From the NCBI GenBank assembly GCA_902786975.1, contig CADAES010000020.1, positions 1 to 35,062 on the forward strand: a DNA stretch of 35,062 nt, written 5' to 3'. The notes under the pieces were generated by a model that was not told where the DNA came from, did not search any database, and saw only the letters and a list, made by a program, of their open reading frames with translations. Shown in pieces: positions 31,761 through 35,062 of the stretch (positions are counted from its first letter, which is position 1; every line of letters begins with the position of its first letter). The translations under genes and the position numbers were made by a program. This DNA is from an uncultured Ruminococcus sp. (GTDB lineage Bacteria; Bacillota; Clostridia; Oscillospirales; Ruminococcaceae).

Positions 31761-32198
31761 ATGAGACAGATAGCTCACGATGAGGTATATCGGCTTGAGG
31801 AATGTCTGAAAGCACTTGCCGAGCATCACAACGAAGTCTCGGTGAATTTCAAGGGATGTTTTCCGAAAAAGCCTTTTTCACAGACGCTGGCTGCATTTGA
31901 AAAGGCTCTGGCAGACGGAAACTCAAAGATAGCTGTCATTGAAGACAACGACAGGGTGGCGGGCTTTTGCAAGACTGACCTTGTCGGCACGCAGGGCAGC
32001 ATAGATTATCTGATAGTGCTCAAAGAATACCGTGGGAGCGGATACGGCGGACAGCTTATGGACTGGGCGGTCGATACGCTCAGAAATGACGGCGCTGCCA
32101 GGATAGAGATAAAGGTCGTTGACGGCAACGATGCAAAAGCATTTTACGAAAAATACGGTTTCCGCACCGTTTCACAGATACTCAGGGCGGACATCTGA
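31761..32198 (+). CDS. GNAT-family N-acetyltransferase
   Basis: A 145-residue acetyl-CoA-dependent acetyltransferase. The acetyl-CoA loop is EYRGSGYGGQLMDWA (about 92-106), with YLIVLKEYRG before it. The C-terminal FYEKYGFRTVSQILRADI is the usual beta6-beta7 ending. The substrate is unknown. It starts 6 nt after asnS with only a weak SD (AAGAGAG) and ends 26 nt before asnA, so it is an embedded member of the asparagine operon. Confidence 0.88.
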   Translation: MRQIAHDEVYRLEECLKALAEHHNEVSVNFKGCFPKKPFSQTLAAFEKALADGNSKIAVIEDNDRVAGFCKTDLVGTQGSIDYLIVLKEYRGSGYGGQLMDWAVDTLRNDGAARIEIKVVDGNDAKAFYEKYGFRTVSQILRADI

Positions 32199-32224
32199 TA
32201 ATGACCACGAAAGGACTGAAAAAT

Positions 32225-33238
32225 ATGTCAAGAGAATTATATATCCCGAAGGGCTACAAGTCCAAGCTGACGCTGAGAGAGACTCAGCACGCTATCAAAT
32301 ACATCAAGGACGTTTTCCAGCAGGCTTTGTCATTCGCACTGACGCTGGACAGAGTTACCGCACCGCTTATAGTGCGAAAGGGAAGCGGTATCAACGACGA
32401 CCTCAACGGCGTCGAGCGCAAGGTCGAGTTCACTATCAAGGAGATAGACGGCAAGGAAGCCGAGATAGTCCAGTCTCTTGCAAAGTGGAAGCGTATGGCT
32501 CTTTACCGCTACGGCTACAAGGCAGGTGAGGGCATCTATACCGATATGAACGCTATCCGCCGTGACGACGACACCGACAATATCCACTCTATCTTCGTCG
32601 ATCAGTGGGACTGGGAAAAGGTCATCACCCGTGAGCAGAGAAACGAGGATTTCCTCAGAGAGACGGTAAAGTCTATCGTCAAGGCTGTGGCTTACACCAA
32701 GCGCAAGGTCGGCTTGCGTTACCCCGTTTTAGAGGGCACGATATGCGACGAGCCGTTCTTTATCACGACGCAGGAACTTGAGGATATGTACCCCGACAAG
32801 ACCCCGAAGGAGCGTGAACGCCTTATCGTAAAGGAGCACAAGACGGTATTTCTTATGCAGATAGGCGGCGAGCTGAAAAGCGGCATCAAGCACGATGGCA
32901 GAGCGCCCGACTACGACGACTGGTCGCTCAACGGCGATATCCTCGTTTGGAACGATGTGCTTGACAATGCGTTCGAGATATCCTCGATGGGTATAAGAGT
33001 TGACGAAAAGTCGCTCGCAAAACAGCTGGAGATATGCGGTGCGACTGACAGAATGCAGTACGATTACCACAAGATGATAGCAAACGGCACACTGCCTCTG
33101 ACTATCGGCGGAGGCATCGGTCAGTCAAGGCTTTGTATGCTCCTGCTGGAAAAGGCACACATCGGCGAGGTTCAGGCTTCGATCTGGTCTGACGAAATGA
33201 TACAGACGTGCAGTGAAAACGGCATCGTCCTGCTATGA
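32225..33238 (+). CDS. asnA: Aspartate-ammonia ligase (asparagine synthetase A)
   Basis: A 337-residue class II-synthetase-like enzyme that makes asparagine from aspartate, ammonia and ATP. Recognised by MSRELYIPKGYKSKLTLRET, the long TFxIKEIDGKEAEIVQSLAKWKR region, DMNAIRRDDD, and GGGIGQSRLCMLLL at the C-terminus. The ATG at 32225 is chosen since AAAGGA lies 9 nt upstream. An ATG at 32201 in frame lacks an SD. Together with asnS and the Asn T-box it forms an asparagine supply-and-charging unit. Its stop overlaps an in-frame alternative start of tmk. Confidence 0.95.
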   Translation: MSRELYIPKGYKSKLTLRETQHAIKYIKDVFQQALSFALTLDRVTAPLIVRKGSGINDDLNGVERKVEFTIKEIDGKEAEIVQSLAKWKRMALYRYGYKAGEGIYTDMNAIRRDDDTDNIHSIFVDQWDWEKVITREQRNEDFLRETVKSIVKAVAYTKRKVGLRYPVLEGTICDEPFFITTQELEDMYPDKTPKERERLIVKEHKTVFLMQIGGELKSGIKHDGRAPDYDDWSLNGDILVWNDVLDNAFEISSMGIRVDEKSLAKQLEICGATDRMQYDYHKMIANGTLPLTIGGGIGQSRLCMLLLEKAHIGEVQASIWSDEMIQTCSENGIVLL

Positions 33239-33249
33239 CGGAGGTAAAT

Positions 33250-33903
33250 ATGAAAGGTAAGCTTATAGTAATAGAGGGACTTGACGGAAGCGGAAAGGCT
33301 ACGCAGGCAAAGCTGCTTGCGAGGACGCTTGAAAAGACACAGGACAAGGTCACCGAGATAACCTTTCCCGATTATGAGAGCCAGTCGTCCGCACTTGTGC
33401 AGATGTATCTTCACGGCGAGTTCGGGAGCAGACCTGACGACGTGAACGCATATGCGGCTTCGGCATTCTACGCAGTTGACCGCTTTGCAAGCTATAAGAA
33501 AAACTGGGGCGGGCTTTACAATGACGGCGGCATCATAATTGCCGACAGATACGCTACCTCAAACGGGATACACCAGTGCTCCAAGCTTGACGAGAGCGAG
33601 TGGGACAGCTATCTTGAATGGCTCGACGATTTCGAGTACAAAAAGCTCGGTATCCCCGCACCCGATCTGGTGATATACCTCAAAGCCGACACCGAAGTCA
33701 GCCAGAAGCTTATGACCGGCAGATACGACGGCGACGAGAGCAAAAAGGATATCCACGAGGGAGATATCGAGTATCTGAAGCGTTCGCAGAAGGCGGCTGC
33801 CTACTGTGCGCACAAGCTGGGCTGGAAAACGGTCGAGTGCGTCAGAAACGGACAGATGCGCACTATCGAGGATATCCACGCAGAGATAATGAGCTTGATA
33901 TAA
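33250..33903 (+). CDS. tmk: Thymidylate kinase
   Basis: A 217-residue nucleotide kinase that phosphorylates dTMP to dTDP. P-loop EGLDGSGKATQ is near the N-terminus, DRF and ADRYATSN motifs follow, and a LID region has YDGDESKKDIHE. The ATG at 33250 follows GGAGG with 6 nt spacing. An ATG at 33235 overlaps the asnA stop but has no SD of its own. The sequence is of the slightly divergent Clostridia type in which Ala replaces Ser/Thr after the P-loop Lys. It is last gene of the asparagine operon. Confidence 0.93.
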   Translation: MKGKLIVIEGLDGSGKATQAKLLARTLEKTQDKVTEITFPDYESQSSALVQMYLHGEFGSRPDDVNAYAASAFYAVDRFASYKKNWGGLYNDGGIIIADRYATSNGIHQCSKLDESEWDSYLEWLDDFEYKKLGIPAPDLVIYLKADTEVSQKLMTGRYDGDESKKDIHEGDIEYLKRSQKAAAYCAHKLGWKTVECVRNGQMRTIEDIHAEIMSLI

Positions 33904-33910
33904 TATAGCA

Positions 33911-33937
33911 AAAGCCACCCGTCAGGGTGGCTTTTTG
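33911..33937 (+). terminator. Terminator of the asn operon
   Basis: AAGCCACCC (33912-33920) pairs with GGGTGGCTT (33924-33932), followed by TTTTG. Confidence 0.93.
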
Positions 33938-33954
33938 TATGGAAAAGAAAGAGC

Positions 33955-33993
33955 GGGGTTGTTTCGGGGGCTTTCCGGTCGCCCCCGAACCCC
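33955..33993. repeat. Large GC-rich hairpin in the intergenic space after tmk
   Basis: TTCGGGGGC (33963-33971) and GCCCCCGAA (33981-33989) pair perfectly. Flanking GGGG and CCCC extend the stem after a 4-nt bulge. No T tract follows, so it is not a standard terminator. It may be a dispersed genomic repeat. Confidence 0.5.
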
Positions 33994-34030
33994 TTCGGGT
34001 ATATATTTTAATATTTGTGTGGATAGTAAA

Positions 34031-34066
34031 AAAGACACCTCACAAGGAGATGTCTTTTTTTGTTTG
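34031..34066. terminator. Terminator of the minus-strand repeat-domain gene
   Basis: AAAGACACCT pairs with AGGAGATGTCTTT (about 34032-34059), flanked by A-rich and T-rich runs on the two sides, so it can work in both directions. It lies just past the stop of the downstream minus-strand gene. Confidence 0.75.
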
Positions 34067-34068
34067 TG

Positions 34069-35062
34069 TCACTTTGCCTTGAACTCGACGCCGTCGTAGA
34101 TTATGGAAGCTACATCACTCGGATCGTAGGGGAACTGTTCGTTAAAGAATATAGTTTCCTGCTTCTGATCTGTGTTTCCTGCACGGCTGGTGTTGTAGTC
34201 AGATTCGGAGACTTCATCGCCGTCTTTGAGCTTGAAAACAGCGTGCGATGCTTTCTTTGATGATCTGTTATGGTCGGTCGTTGCAAACAGCTCCGACAGC
34301 CAGAAGTGCTCGCCTGTTGTGGAAACGAATACCTTGTCGGTCAGCGTTTTCGGCAGCTCCGTTTTTATAGTCGGTACATTTCCGCTTGTTCCGAGTGCCT
34401 GCAATATCTCGCTCGGCACAGACGGATCCGGCTTCATTTCGACAGCGACCTTTTCAACGTGCTTTCCGTAGATACTGCCCGTGATGTATACGCTGAGGCG
34501 GTCCTTCTCAAATTTCGCACTTGACTGTGACGAGCAAACGGTCATTCCGCCGACGCTTTCGTTTATTGTGAATTTGATCGTCGATGCATTCTTCCTGAGA
34601 AGCTCTCTGCCCGCATCGTTGTCAGCCTTGATGAGCATTTCTATTGAAAATGCACGCTCTGATGAATCGACGATTGTTTTTTCTATGCTTATCTTTGCGT
34701 CCCCCTGCGGCGTAAACTCAACGCCGTCATAGATGATTGAGGTCACCTCATCTGAATTTATCGAATCGTTAAAGAAGTGCAGCAGCTTGTACTCGCCGTT
34801 AATGTATCCGCCGCCTATGCAAAGTGTATCTGTGCCGAATTTGTCGAGGTGGCTTAATTCCTGCTCGACGAAACTTCTTTGTGTAGAGTTTGCAAAGTTG
34901 AATTTCATATCAAACAAAAGATTGGAGAGATTGTTTTTATCCTCGTGGTTGGTATAGAAATAAAAATCTGACACCCTGAACACCTCGCCGTTTGCCGACG
35001 TAAAGACCTGTTCTGCGGCGTTTACTTTGTAGCTGAGCTTTGCAGATGCGATGATCGAGAGA
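34069..35062 (-). CDS. Unknown protein with a tandemly duplicated domain (partial, runs off the right edge)
   Basis: At least 330 residues are visible. The frame stays open to the window edge, so the in-frame GTG at 34983 is probably internal. Two copies of one domain can be aligned by eye. Copy one has VFTSANGEVFRVSDFYFYTNHED and ends near SIIYDGVEFTP. Copy two has VFVSTTGEHFWLSELFATTDHN and ends SIIYDGVEFKAK at the C-terminus. A Ser/Thr/Glu-rich middle (about ISIEKTIVDSS to ITGSIYGKHVEKVAVEM) joins them. No membrane segment or signal is visible in this part. I recognise no family. Confidence 0.75.
   Translation of the reverse strand, partial: LSIIASAKLSYKVNAAEQVFTSANGEVFRVSDFYFYTNHEDKNNLSNLLFDMKFNFANSTQRSFVEQELSHLDKFGTDTLCIGGGYINGEYKLLHFFNDSINSDEVTSIIYDGVEFTPQGDAKISIEKTIVDSSERAFSIEMLIKADNDAGRELLRKNASTIKFTINESVGGMTVCSSQSSAKFEKDRLSVYITGSIYGKHVEKVAVEMKPDPSVPSEILQALGTSGNVPTIKTELPKTLTDKVFVSTTGEHFWLSELFATTDHNRSSKKASHAVFKLKDGDEVSESDYNTSRAGNTDQKQETIFFNEQFPYDPSDVASIIYDGVEFKAK

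Noticed and set aside
1-35062. CRISPR array, prophage, insertion sequence, tRNA or rRNA genes
   Set aside because: No regular short repeats with spacers, no transposase or phage genes, and no tRNA cloverleaf or rRNA sequence was seen.

Overview
The window looks like chromosome from a Gram-positive anaerobe of the class Clostridia, most probably a Ruminococcus-type member of the Oscillospiraceae. The taxon is inferred from Shine-Dalgarno (SD) sites close to AGGAGG before nearly every gene, mid-range GC with heavy use of ATA for isoleucine, a T-box leader, cell-wall-binding-repeat-2 and GH25 surface proteins, Thr-rich lipoprotein linkers, and many intrinsic terminators. I see no phage, insertion sequence, CRISPR, tRNA or rRNA. 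About thirty genes lie in short operons, mostly housekeeping and cell-envelope functions.

Layout. 1-1490: the tail of one gene, then a HAD phosphatase and an isochorismatase-like hydrolase ending in a terminator. 1518-8143: an envelope-stress module made of a VanY-like D,D-carboxypeptidase (minus), a divergent VanRS-like two-component system (plus), and a convergent MacB/FtsX-type ABC transporter (minus). All three promoters carry an 11-bp-spaced direct repeat, so the sensor pair probably controls all three units. 8387-10451: a single-domain CarD-like protein behind an attenuator-like hairpin, then a lipoprotein with a discoidin-like C-terminal domain. 10526-14430: sbcD-sbcC (minus). 14762-16148: an alpha/beta hydrolase and a small membrane protein (minus). 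16418-18939: a secreted GH25 lysozyme with Fn3 and cell-wall-binding repeats. 19237-20237: metF. 20267-21584: a solute-binding lipoprotein with no permease beside it, preceded by a long intergenic region rich in inverted repeats.

21597-25673 is a six-gene operon: a hypothetical protein, a TfoX-like protein, a TIGR04076-like protein, an RlmI-like rRNA methyltransferase, a membrane metallophosphoesterase and a small membrane protein. 25712-27949 is a two-gene membrane operon (DUF975, then CmpB-like) whose leader can form an uninterrupted 20-bp helix closing about 136 nt directly upstream of the ribosome-binding site. 27956-28648 is upp (minus). 28712-33937 is an operon of an SstT-like transporter, asnS, a GNAT acetyltransferase, asnA and tmk. 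It sits behind a T-box whose specifier reads AAC (Asn), so transporter, asparagine synthesis and asparaginyl-tRNA charging appear to respond to uncharged tRNA-Asn. 34069 to the window end is part of a protein with a tandemly duplicated domain.

The observations most worth follow-up are the shared repeat in the VanRS/VanY/ABC promoters, the structured leader of the DUF975-CmpB operon, the Asn T-box in front of a Ser/Thr-type transporter, and the hairpin-led CarD-like single-domain protein.
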